Below are positions 7,117-14,178 of a stretch of DNA of 25,113 nt, one piece after another. Source of the DNA: CAZVAR01 sp964625225 (GTDB lineage Bacteria; Pseudomonadota; Alphaproteobacteria; JAJUGE01). The stretch is taken from positions 1 to 25,113 of the forward strand of contig CAZVAR010000040.1 in the NCBI GenBank assembly GCA_964625225.1, given 5' to 3'. A model generated the notes under the pieces. That model worked only from the letters and a program-made list of their open reading frames with translations. It ran no database searches and was not told the origin of the DNA. Numbering within the stretch: the first letter of the stretch is position 1; the number at the start of each line of letters is the position of its first letter. Both the position numbers and the translations under genes were made by a program.

Positions 7117-8361
7117 TCAGACCATGGCGCCCGGCGAGCCGGGGCCGTCTTCGACCGAGAGGAGGCGGGGCGTCAGGCCGAGGGTGCGGATCGTTGCCGC
7201 AATCTCCTCGCGGTAGATCGGACTCATCACCAGGACGATGTCGGGCCGGTATTTGCGCAGGAACTCTGGGCCCATGATCCGCTGGCCGGTTCCGGCGATA
7301 TAGGTGCCGCTGCGCCGGGGATTGATGTCGATCGCGTATTCGATCTCGTCCCCGATGACGAGGCTGGTCAGGAAGCTGACCGCCTTCGACCCGCCGCCCC
7401 ACAGGACGACCCGCCGCCCCGCACGGCGCTGATCCTGTAGCCATAGGCGCCATCGGTCCTGCGCCGCGGCGGCCGCGGCCGTGACCGCGCGCGCCTTCTC
7501 GATGAGCTCCTCCGGCGTTTCCTCGACCGGGAGCGGCGCCTGCCGGCCGCCGCCGGGCCGGGCGGCGATCAGCACGTACTGACGGTCATAGTCGAGCCAG
7601 ACGTCCTCGACGTCGAAACCGGCGGCGCGGAAGGTCCGCGCCAGCGAGCCGGGGCTGAAATAGCTGCAATGCTCGTAATAGACATCCCAGAAGGCGTGCA
7701 GGTCGAGGATGCGGGTGATCTCGGGAATCATCACGAAGACCCGTACCTCCGCCCGATCGCCGATCGCCCGGCGCAGCACCCGCAGGGTGCGGCCGGGATC
7801 GGCAATGTGTTCGAACACCATCTTCGAGCAGACGAAGTCCGGCCGCAGCTGCGCATGGGCCTCGGAATAGATCTCCCGGACGAAGGTGAGCTGCGGATCG
7901 GTGCACGTGCCGCGGTAGGCCGGGTCGAAGCCGGTGCCGCGGCCGGCTCCCAGCTCCCGGAGCAGCATCAGGAACTCGCCTTGGCCGCAGCCGATTTCGA
8001 GGATTTCCTTCCCGCGAAGGTCGAATCGGTCGAACACCTGCCGGGCGAGGCGCGCATGGAAGTCGTTGAAGGTGGGTGAGACCGATTGCGTCGACTCGTA
8101 TCCGTCCTCGTAGTGCATGACCTGCGGCTCGAAGGCGCCGTTCCACACGAAGCCGCAGCGACGGCAGATGCGGAGTTCGATATCGCCTCGGGGCATCCGC
8201 ACGGCCTCCGCCCGGCTCCGAATGAGGTGGACCTGATGCACCGGGACATCCCGGACCGAATAGAAGATCTCGCCCGGGGCGCCGCCGCAGGCGGGGCAGC
8301 CCGCCGCGGCGATCGCCGCAGTCCGGCCGGCCCGTTGATTTGAATCGAGGTCTTTCAACAC
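7117..8361 (-). CDS. Class I SAM methyltransferase with Zn-finger N-domain and C-terminal sugar-methyltransferase domain
   Basis: A 414-residue protein with the three-part layout of sugar C-methyltransferases (TylC3/NovU/KijD1 type). It has an N-terminal four-Cys zinc site, CPACG (22-26) and CRRCG (66-70). The SAM domain carries ILEIGCGQGEF (120-130) and KMVFEHIADP. YYEHCSYFS (228-236) matches the catalytic Tyr/His region of the family. The C-terminal Rossmann-like domain contains VVLWGGGSKAVSF. The start is a GTG at 8361 with AGGA nine bases before it. It is divergent from rfbF across a 230-base region. The gene is a distant relative of the one at 10491-11717, so the locus holds two such enzymes. 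The methylated sugar cannot be named from sequence. Confidence 0.85.
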   Translation of the reverse strand: MLKDLDSNQRAGRTAAIAAAGCPACGGAPGEIFYSVRDVPVHQVHLIRSRAEAVRMPRGDIELRICRRCGFVWNGAFEPQVMHYEDGYESTQSVSPTFNDFHARLARQVFDRFDLRGKEILEIGCGQGEFLMLLRELGAGRGTGFDPAYRGTCTDPQLTFVREIYSEAHAQLRPDFVCSKMVFEHIADPGRTLRVLRRAIGDRAEVRVFVMIPEITRILDLHAFWDVYYEHCSYFSPGSLARTFRAAGFDVEDVWLDYDRQYVLIAARPGGGRQAPLPVEETPEELIEKARAVTAAAAAAQDRWRLWLQDQRRAGRRVVLWGGGSKAVSFLTSLVIGDEIEYAIDINPRRSGTYIAGTGQRIMGPEFLRKYRPDIVLVMSPIYREEIAATIRTLGLTPRLLSVEDGPGSPGAMV

Positions 8362-8591
8362 GGCATTCGATCCTGAGGTGTTCGGCAGGTCGGGACGCTA
8401 TGCCTGAGCTTATGCGGAAAACATCACTTTCGTGTTTCAACAAAAAGAAATTTCGACAGGATGGTCTCTATCGGGGCGAGGCGATGAGCGAGCACAAAAT
8501 GTCGGGCCGATATTAGTGTGTGCGGCATCTGCGCTAGGCGAGTTTTGTCGGGCGATCACAAGACTTGTGGCGAATGCCTGGGGAGAATGTG
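8362..8591. promoter_or_regulatory. Divergent intergenic region of unusually low GC
   Basis: This 230-base stretch separates the divergent methyltransferase and rfbF genes and must hold both promoters. From about 8400 it is visibly richer in A and T than the rest of the window, with runs such as AACAAAAAGAAATTT. I could not fix a confident -35/-10 pair on either strand. A 13-base palindrome sits at its right end. Confidence 0.5.
8557..8569. promoter_or_regulatory. Palindrome CACAAGACTTGTG upstream of rfbF
   Basis: A perfect 6+1+6 inverted repeat whose end is 22 bases before the rfbF start codon. Its size and position would suit a repressor operator or a short 5'-UTR hairpin. No regulator gene is adjacent, so the role is unproven. 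Confidence 0.3.
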
Positions 8592-9362
8592 ATGCGTGTG
8601 GTAATTCTCGCAGGCGGCCGTGGAACACGTATGCTGCCGGAAACATCCGATAAGCCGAAACCGCTTATTGAAATCGGAAATAAGCCTATTCTGTGGCATT
8701 TGATGAAGTATTATTCGAGTTTCGGTTTCAAAGAGTTCATTATCGCGCTGGGATACAAAGGCGATGTAATAAAGCGGTATATGGGCGAGAGCTTTATGCG
8801 GGACGGCGACGTCACGCTGGATTTCGGGCGCCGCCAGGTCAGTTCCGGACTCCGTCGTGAGGATGATTGGATCGTCCATTTGGTCGATACCGGTCCGGAG
8901 ACGATGACCGGCGGTCGTATCAAGCGCCTTGCTCCGCATCTCGGCGGGGAGCCGTTTCTGCTGACCTGGGGCGACGGGCTCGCCAATGTGGATCTGCACC
9001 GGCTGATTGCCTTCCACCGCGCGCACGGGAAGCTCGCCACGCTTACCGCGGTCTGCCCTCCGGGCCGGTTCGGCCGGCTCGACCTCGACGGCGACCGCGT
9101 GGAGCGCTTCCGCGAGAAGCCGCGGGTCGGCGAGTACTGGATCAACGGTGCCTTCTTCGTGCTCGAGCCGGAAGTGCTCGACTATGTCGACGGGGACCAC
9201 ACGCAGTGGGAGCGCGAGCCGCTGGAGCGGCTTGCCGGCGACGGTCAGCTCATGGCCTACCGCCATGCCGGGTTCTGGCAATGCGTCGACACGCTGCCCG
9301 AACTCGATCAGCTGCGTGCCGCGTGGAATGCGGGGAATGCCCCCTGGAAAGTCTGGGAGTAG
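8592..9362 (+). CDS. rfbF: Glucose-1-phosphate cytidylyltransferase
   Basis: A 256-residue nucleotidyltransferase that makes CDP-glucose from CTP and glucose-1-phosphate, the first step to CDP-linked deoxysugars. Seen: LAGGRGTRMLPETSDKPKP (6-24, nucleotide loop with the catalytic Arg and Lys), EIGNKPILWHLMKYY, GYKGDVI, VDTGPETMTGG, the WGDG metal motif near 125, WINGAFFVLEP and QWEREPLERLA. These blocks are characteristic of RfbF rather than the RmlA or GalU types. ATG at 8592 follows GGGAGA at good spacing. Four bases separate it from the next gene, so it leads an operon of SDR, methyltransferase and glycosyltransferase. Codons in roughly the first 65 positions often end in A or T, unlike the remainder of the gene. 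Confidence 0.92.
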   Translation: MRVVILAGGRGTRMLPETSDKPKPLIEIGNKPILWHLMKYYSSFGFKEFIIALGYKGDVIKRYMGESFMRDGDVTLDFGRRQVSSGLRREDDWIVHLVDTGPETMTGGRIKRLAPHLGGEPFLLTWGDGLANVDLHRLIAFHRAHGKLATLTAVCPPGRFGRLDLDGDRVERFREKPRVGEYWINGAFFVLEPEVLDYVDGDHTQWEREPLERLAGDGQLMAYRHAGFWQCVDTLPELDQLRAAWNAGNAPWKVWE

Positions 9363-9366
9363 CGGC

Positions 9367-10461
9367 ATGCGAGTGCTGGTGACGGGCCATCGGGGCTATC
9401 TCGGGACCATTCTGGTGCCGCTGCTGCGGCAGCACGGCCACGAGGTCTGCGGACTAGACAGCGATCTGTTTGCGCGTTGCACGTTCGGACCGGGGCTCGG
9501 CGAGGCCGACCTCGTACCGGAGCTGCGCAAGGACGTGCGGGACGTCTCCCCGAGCGATCTGCGTGGGATCGAGGCGATCATCCATCTCGCCGGGCTGTCC
9601 AACGATCCGCTCGGTGCGCTCAACCCCGCGCTGACGCACGAGATCAATTGCCGGGCGACGCTGCGGCTCGCCGCGATCGCCCGAAGTCTGGGCGTCCGGC
9701 GCTTCATCTTCTCGTCGTCGTGCAGCGTCTACGGCGCGGCCGGGGGAACGCTGATCGACGAGCGGGCCCCGGCGATTCCGGTTACGCCCTACGGCAGGTC
9801 GAAAGTGGCCGCGGAGGCGGGGCTCGCGCGCCTGGTCGCCCCCGATTTCTGCGTGACCTCGCTGCGCAACGCGACCGTATACGGTGCCTCGCCTCGTCTG
9901 CGCTTCGACCTGGTGCTCAACAATCTGGTCGCCTGGGCCTTCGCGACCGGTCGGGTGCTCCTGAAGAGCGACGGCACGCCCTGGCGGCCGCTGGTGCACG
10001 TGGAAGACGTCGCCCGGGCCTTCGTTGCGGTGCTGGAGGCGCCGCCTGAGCAGGTGCAGGGGCGCGTCTTCAACGTGGGCAGCGAGGACGAGAACTACCA
10101 GGTCCGTGAGCTCGCGGAGATCGTCGCAGAGACGGTGCCGAACGTCCGGATCGAGTACGCCGCCGGTGCCGGGCCCGACCTGCGTTGCTATCGGGTGGAC
10201 TGCGCCGCGTTCCGCCGGGCGGTGCCGTCCTTCGCCTGCAAGTGGACCGCCCGCCGCGGTGCGGAGCAGCTCTATGAGGTGTATCGGGCGATCGGGCTGA
10301 CCGTGGCCGACTTCGAAGGCCCGCGCTATCAAAGGATCGGCCATCTGCAGCAGCTCCTGGAGGAGGGGGAGGTCGACCGCAGTCTCCGCTGGTCGACCGC
10401 TGCGAGCCCGAGTCCGAGCGGCCGTGTGACTGTCGTTCCTGCAGGCGCCGGTCTGTCCTGA
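9367..10461 (+). CDS. NAD-dependent epimerase/dehydratase (extended SDR) for a nucleotide sugar
   Basis: A 364-residue extended short-chain dehydrogenase/reductase acting on a nucleotide sugar, presumably CDP-linked given the preceding rfbF. Seen: cofactor loop TGHRGYLG (6-13), HLAGLSNDP (73-81), FSSSCSVYG (115-123) with the catalytic Ser, and YGRSK with Tyr142 and Lys146. VTPYG, LRNATVYG and WRPLVHVEDVARAF are typical of nucleotide-sugar epimerases and dehydratases. It lacks the GHTGFKG loop usual for RfbG-type CDP-glucose 4,6-dehydratase, so whether it does 4,6-dehydration, epimerisation or ketoreduction is open. From memory, cytidylyltransferase, this SDR type and a three-part methyltransferase recur together in other bacteria. 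It starts four bases after rfbF and is certainly co-transcribed. Confidence 0.88.
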   Translation: MRVLVTGHRGYLGTILVPLLRQHGHEVCGLDSDLFARCTFGPGLGEADLVPELRKDVRDVSPSDLRGIEAIIHLAGLSNDPLGALNPALTHEINCRATLRLAAIARSLGVRRFIFSSSCSVYGAAGGTLIDERAPAIPVTPYGRSKVAAEAGLARLVAPDFCVTSLRNATVYGASPRLRFDLVLNNLVAWAFATGRVLLKSDGTPWRPLVHVEDVARAFVAVLEAPPEQVQGRVFNVGSEDENYQVRELAEIVAETVPNVRIEYAAGAGPDLRCYRVDCAAFRRAVPSFACKWTARRGAEQLYEVYRAIGLTVADFEGPRYQRIGHLQQLLEEGEVDRSLRWSTAASPSPSGRVTVVPAGAGLS

Positions 10462-10490
10462 AGTCCGTCGGAGAGGGACGCCGGGATCCG

Positions 10491-11717
10491 ATGACGACGA
10501 TTGCGTCTTGCCGGTTCTGCGGAAGCGAGCGCTTGTCGCCGGTCCTCGATTTCGGCCGCATGCCGCTGGCGGATGCCTTCCCTCCGGTGGACGCGCCCTG
10601 CGAGGCGGAGCCCCGCTACCCGCTCTCGCTCCATCTGTGCCGCAATTGCGGACTCACGCAGATCGGCGAGACGGTGGACCCGGGATTGCTGTTCGGCGCC
10701 GACTATCCGTACTTCTCCTCGTTCAGCGAGACGGTGCTCGCCAATGCGCGTGAGAATGTGGAGGATCTCTGCCGGCGCAAGGCGCTGTCGTCAAACAGCC
10801 GGGTCGTCGAGATCGCCAGCAATGACGGCTATCTGCTCCGGAACTTCGTGGCGCGCGGGATTCCGGTGTTGGGGATCGACCCGGCGGCCGGGCCTGCAGC
10901 GGCCGCCCGCGCCTGCGGCGTGCCGACGCTCCAGGCGTTCTTCGATGTCGCCACGGCGGAACGCGTCCGCCGCGAGTTCGGCGCGGCCGACCTCGTGCTC
11001 GGCAACAACGTGCTCGCGCACGTCCCGGACAGCCACGACTTCGCCGCTGCTCTTTCCATCCTTCTCCACGACGAGGGCGTCGCCGCCCTGGAGTTCCCCT
11101 ATCTCCGCGACATGGTGGAGAAGTGCGAGTTCGACACGATCTATCACGAGCACGTCTATTATCTGAGCTGCATGCCGCTGGTGCGGCTGTTCGCCGAGCA
11201 CGGTCTACACATCAATGACGTGCGCCGGCTGCCGATCCACGGCGGCTCGATCCGGATCTATCTGGAAAAGCGTTACGCGCCGTCGCCGGCCATCCGGGCG
11301 ATGCTCGCCGACGAGGAGGCCGCGCGCATCCACGATCCGAGCTATTTCGACGCGTTCGCGCGGCAGGTCCGGGCCATGGCGCGGACGGTGCCTGCCGCCC
11401 TGCGGCGGCTGCGGGCCGAAGGCATGCGGATCGCCGGATACGGGGCCGCAGCCAAGGGCGCGATCTTCATCAACGTCCTGGGGATCGGCCCCGATCTGCT
11501 CGACTACGTCGTCGATCGAAATCCGCGAAAGCAGGACCGCCGCATGCCCGGGCAGCGCATACCGATTTATGGTCCGGAGCGGCTCGAGGAGGATCGGCCC
11601 GACTATCTGCTCGTCCTCGCCTGGAATCACGCCGCCGAGATCATGCGGCAGCAGGCGGGATATGCCGAGCGGGGGGGCCGCTTCATCGTGCCGATCCCGG
11701 AATTCTCGATCGTCTGA
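10491..11717 (+). CDS. Sugar C-methyltransferase-type SAM enzyme (TylC3/NovU-like)
   Basis: A 408-residue three-domain methyltransferase. The N-terminal zinc site is CRFC (7-10) and CRNC (50-53). The SAM domain has VEIASNDGYLL (106-116), GNNVLAHVPD (171-180) and TIYHEHVYYLS (216-226), the catalytic His/Tyr segment of C-3 methyltransferases such as TylC3. LPIHGGSIRIY (247-257) and the C-terminal GYGAAAKG with VVDRNPRKQ complete the Methyltransf_13 / SAM / Methyltransf_14 order. These enzymes add a C-methyl branch to a keto-deoxysugar nucleotide, so the expected product here is a CDP-linked 3-C-methyl sugar; that is inference from family and operon. It begins 29 bases after the SDR gene, with GGGATCCG before the ATG. 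Confidence 0.9.
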   Translation: MTTIASCRFCGSERLSPVLDFGRMPLADAFPPVDAPCEAEPRYPLSLHLCRNCGLTQIGETVDPGLLFGADYPYFSSFSETVLANARENVEDLCRRKALSSNSRVVEIASNDGYLLRNFVARGIPVLGIDPAAGPAAAARACGVPTLQAFFDVATAERVRREFGAADLVLGNNVLAHVPDSHDFAAALSILLHDEGVAALEFPYLRDMVEKCEFDTIYHEHVYYLSCMPLVRLFAEHGLHINDVRRLPIHGGSIRIYLEKRYAPSPAIRAMLADEEAARIHDPSYFDAFARQVRAMARTVPAALRRLRAEGMRIAGYGAAAKGAIFINVLGIGPDLLDYVVDRNPRKQDRRMPGQRIPIYGPERLEEDRPDYLLVLAWNHAAEIMRQQAGYAERGGRFIVPIPEFSIV

Positions 11718-11780
11718 ACCGATGAACCTCTCAGCCCCACCGTTACCCCGTGCCGCGAGCCGCCCGGGTCGAAGGGATGG

Positions 11781-12701
11781 ATGGAGCCGATGACCACCGT
11801 TTCGATCGGGATGCCGGTCTTCAACGGGCAGCGATACGTTGCCCAGGCCATCGAGAGCATTCTCGGCCAGAGTTTCGAGGATTTCGAGCTGATCATCAGC
11901 GACAACGCCTCGACGGACGGGACGCTCGCGATCTGTGCCCGCTATGCGGCGAAGGACCGGCGGATTCGCATTCTTCGCAACAAGGTGAATGTCGGTGCGG
12001 CGCGGAACTTCAATCTGACTTTCGCCCACGCCTCCGGGACCTACTTCAAGTGGGCCGCGGCCGACGATCTGATCGGTCCGGGTTATCTGGCGCGGGCCGT
12101 CGAGGCGCTCGAGGCCGATCCGTCGCTGGTGCTGTGTCAGGGGAGGACGACCCTCATCGACGAGGACGGCGTCCCGCTACCCTACGACGCCGCCACGGAC
12201 CGGTACATCGATCGCGCCGGACGGCTGCGGATCGGGCCGCGGCAGCGGCCGATCGCCCAGTCCGACGACCCGGTCGCCCGCTTTCGCGAGGTCGTTCGGA
12301 ACACGCCCCCGTGCTTCGACGTGTTCGGCGTCACACGGACCGCGGTTCTGGCCCGCACCAGTCGCCATGCGGCCTGGTACGGGTCGGACCGGGCGTTGCT
12401 GGCGGAACTCGCCCTCTACGGCCGGTTCGGCCGGATGGAGGATGCCTTCTTCTTCAACCGGGAGCATAGCGAGCAGTCGATCGTGCTGTCGCCGAAGGAG
12501 CAGGCGCGCTGGGTCGGGCCGGATCTGGCCAGCCGGGTGCTCCCGCCGGGCCTGCATTTCCGGGCTCAGCTCGCCAGGGCGGTGCTGGCCAGTCCGCTGA
12601 GCCTGTCGCGGAAGTACCAGTGTCTCGCCTTCCTGTGCGGGCGGAGCGGCTACATCAAGCTGCTCGGCAGCCACCGGTCCTGCACCCCCGCGCCGCTCTG
12701 A
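11781..12701 (+). CDS. Family 2 glycosyltransferase
   Basis: A 306-residue inverting GT-A glycosyltransferase. Seen: VSIGMPVFNGQRYVAQAIESI at the N-terminus (nucleotide-sugar binding), LIISDNASTDGT with the first acidic motif, NVGAARNFNLTF, and KWAAADDLI as the DXD-like metal site. The C-terminal third is more variable and has no clear membrane helix. It is the last gene of the rfbF operon and probably transfers a sugar of the same polymer or lipid-linked unit. Two starts are possible: ATG at 11781 (AAGGG four bases before) or ATG at 11790 (GGAG three bases before); the protein fold begins right after the second. A perfect hairpin follows the stop codon. Confidence 0.88.
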   Translation: MEPMTTVSIGMPVFNGQRYVAQAIESILGQSFEDFELIISDNASTDGTLAICARYAAKDRRIRILRNKVNVGAARNFNLTFAHASGTYFKWAAADDLIGPGYLARAVEALEADPSLVLCQGRTTLIDEDGVPLPYDAATDRYIDRAGRLRIGPRQRPIAQSDDPVARFREVVRNTPPCFDVFGVTRTAVLARTSRHAAWYGSDRALLAELALYGRFGRMEDAFFFNREHSEQSIVLSPKEQARWVGPDLASRVLPPGLHFRAQLARAVLASPLSLSRKYQCLAFLCGRSGYIKLLGSHRSCTPAPL

Positions 12702-12703
12702 CC

Positions 12704-12724
12704 GGCCGACGGTCGCCGTCGGCC
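12704..12724. terminator. Perfect 9-bp hairpin between convergent genes
   Basis: GGCCGACGG at 12704-12712 and CCGTCGGCC at 12716-12724 pair perfectly around TCG. It fills the gap between the glycosyltransferase stop and the stop of the small minus-strand gene, and can serve both directions. No T tract is present. Confidence 0.6.
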
Positions 12725-12934
12725 TCAGCCGACGACCCGAAGCTCCACGTCGCCGATGATCCGGCTCCCGCCCTGTGCGGCGAAGGGGCCGTGGTTCGCG
12801 TCGATCGCCTTGATCCGGCCGCGGGCCCGGGCGAGACGCCGGGCATCGCTTTCGCTACGGGCGAGGACCAGGAGGGTACGGTCGGAGCCGTCCCGGTCCA
12901 GGACCGTGATCTCGTAGAGCTGTTGCAGCCGCAT
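12725..12934 (-). CDS. Small hypothetical protein
   Basis: A 69-residue protein from ATG at 12934, or 83 residues from an upstream GTG at 12976; neither start has a strong ribosome binding site. The sequence looks protein-like: LYEITVLDRDG, then a helix-like LLVLARSESDARRLARARGRIKAID, then a Gly-rich turn and a final strand IIGDVELRVVG. The alternating strand and helix pattern suggests a small alpha/beta domain. No family recognised, no signal peptide or membrane helix. It ends at the shared hairpin with the glycosyltransferase. Confidence 0.5.
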   Translation of the reverse strand: MRLQQLYEITVLDRDGSDRTLLVLARSESDARRLARARGRIKAIDANHGPFAAQGGSRIIGDVELRVVG

Positions 12935-12976
12935 GGGGAAAGCCGACCTTCTGCGGAAGGGCAAGGGTACAGGCAC

Positions 12977-13233
12977 CGATCCCGCGGCCGCGGGCGACGC
13001 CTGGTATGGATGCTGCCCTGAGAACGTCGCACTGGCCGAAAAGGTCCATTGATCGGACGGTCGGCGCGAAAGAAGAATGGGCCGCCGGGGGGTACCAGCG
13101 GCCCAAGTTCAGGGAGGCTGATGGCCGGCGCGACGCCGACCAGCACGGGGATGATGCCGGTTCGGCCCGCTTTGGAGTACTGCGAATTACGAATGGCAGC
13201 TCTTCGCGTAACGCGGAGCGAGCGGCCGTCGCG
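12977..13233. other. Intergenic stretch without a supported gene
   Basis: About 257 bases between two minus-strand genes. I see no convincing coding frame. It holds the hairpin at 13078-13105 and must contain any promoter for the small gene at 12725-12934. Confidence 0.5.
13078..13105 (-). terminator. Candidate intrinsic terminator of the DUF4383-like gene
   Basis: TGGGCCGC at 13078-13085 and GCGGCCCA at 13098-13105 are perfect 8-base arms with a 12-base loop. On the minus strand the hairpin is followed by ATTCTTCTTTC, a broken T-rich tract. It lies about 130 bases after the stop of the membrane-protein gene. Confidence 0.45.
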
Positions 13234-13674
13234 TCACACGCGGTGCTGACGCTCGTAGGTCCGGGTGTTCTCCACGCTCTCGACCCGGGCGAAGCCGAAA
13301 TACGCCGCGACCGCCGCCAGCAGCAGGTGCAGCCAGATGTCGTGCCCGTAGAGCGGGATCAGGCCGAAGGTCGTGTTCAGGACCGGGATGAGGCCCATGA
13401 TCGCCAGCACGGCATAGATCACGGCGACCGACCGGGCATAGACGCGGGCTGCGGGGAAGCTGCGATAGGCGGCGATACCCCAGACGCCGAAGAAGAGATG
13501 AACGACATTGTGCAGTGCGTTCACCGGGAACAGGCCGAGCAGTCGCCCGTGGCCGGCATCGACCGCAAGATCGACTCCGGCCTCCGGCGGGGTCACCAGC
13601 CCGGGGATGAAGCCGGCGATGCCGACCAGGGCGAACAGGATGCCGTACACCAGGGCGAAATACCGGGTTCTCAT
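13234..13674 (-). CDS. Small four-helix membrane protein, DUF4383-like
   Basis: A 146-residue inner-membrane protein with four hydrophobic segments: FALVYGILFALVGIAGFIPG near the N-terminus, VNALHNVVHLFFGVWGIAA, SVAVIYAVLAIMGLIPVL and WLHLLLAAVAAYFGFA. The HNVVHLFFGVWG block and the GHDIWLHL segment match what I know of the DUF4383 family, whose function is unknown. ATG at 13674 is chosen over an upstream in-frame codon because GGAGGA (13682-13687) lies seven bases before it. It follows a small minus-strand gene by 96 bases and may be in the same unit. Confidence 0.75.
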   Translation of the reverse strand: MRTRYFALVYGILFALVGIAGFIPGLVTPPEAGVDLAVDAGHGRLLGLFPVNALHNVVHLFFGVWGIAAYRSFPAARVYARSVAVIYAVLAIMGLIPVLNTTFGLIPLYGHDIWLHLLLAAVAAYFGFARVESVENTRTYERQHRV

Positions 13675-13770
13675 CGCGCATTCCTCCACGAGATCAGCGA
13701 TTTCTCCTGACCAAGAGGAATACGGCGTAGGACGATGGGTTCCCGCACTCCGCCCGCGTGCTGTTGCGGA

Positions 13771-13971
13771 TCAATCGACGAAATAGTTGTCCCAATCCCG
13801 CTTCAGGATCCGCCAGTAGTGACGCGGCCAGGCGAAGCCGCCGAGCAGCACCCGGACGGCGACCCTGAGCTGCGCCCCGAGGCCCGGGGACCGGTCCTCG
13901 ACTGCGATGTCGCGGGCCACTTGCCAAGCGATGGCGAGATAGACCGAGGTCGCGGCCAGAACCGCTTCCAT
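13771..13971 (-). CDS. Small hypothetical protein
   Basis: A 66-residue protein starting at ATG 13971 after GAGAGGGAAG, a reasonable ribosome binding site. The N-terminus MEAVLAATSVYLAIAWQVARDIA is hydrophobic with a charged end and could be a single membrane helix. The remainder is basic and aromatic (GGFAWPRHYWRILKRDWDNYFVD). No family recognised. The frame is open farther upstream, but that extension has no ribosome binding site and low-complexity sequence. It lies 207 bases downstream of the glycosyltransferase 9 gene, in the same direction. Confidence 0.6.
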   Translation of the reverse strand: MEAVLAATSVYLAIAWQVARDIAVEDRSPGLGAQLRVAVRVLLGGFAWPRHYWRILKRDWDNYFVD

Positions 13972-14178
13972 CCGACTTCCCTCTCGATTGTCGTTGGGCG
14001 CTGCCTGGGCGGCGCGCGCCTGCGTTATCCCCTCGAACGATGCGGCGCGGCCCATGTCTAACCCGACCGACCGGCCGGTGTCCCCGTGCCTGTATGCCGC
14101 AGCCACGCGGACCGGGCGATGGCGACGGATGGGCCGAAGCGGAGACGACGGGGCGCTGCGGCCCGGCGACGAACCGCT

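Noticed and set aside
9007..9366. Plus-strand upstream extension of the SDR gene
   Set aside because: The frame is open upstream but overlaps rfbF in another frame with Ser/Arg-rich shadow sequence; the Rossmann loop starts directly at ATG 9367.
13690..13770. GGAAC-containing sequence on the minus strand as an EcfG-type stress promoter
   Set aside because: The candidate -10 is only about 14 bases away, shorter than the spacing expected for that sigma factor.
13972..14178. Possible gene between the small minus-strand gene and the family 9 glycosyltransferase
   Set aside because: Frames are open but low-complexity, without a ribosome binding site or protein-like pattern; only short GC palindromes are seen.
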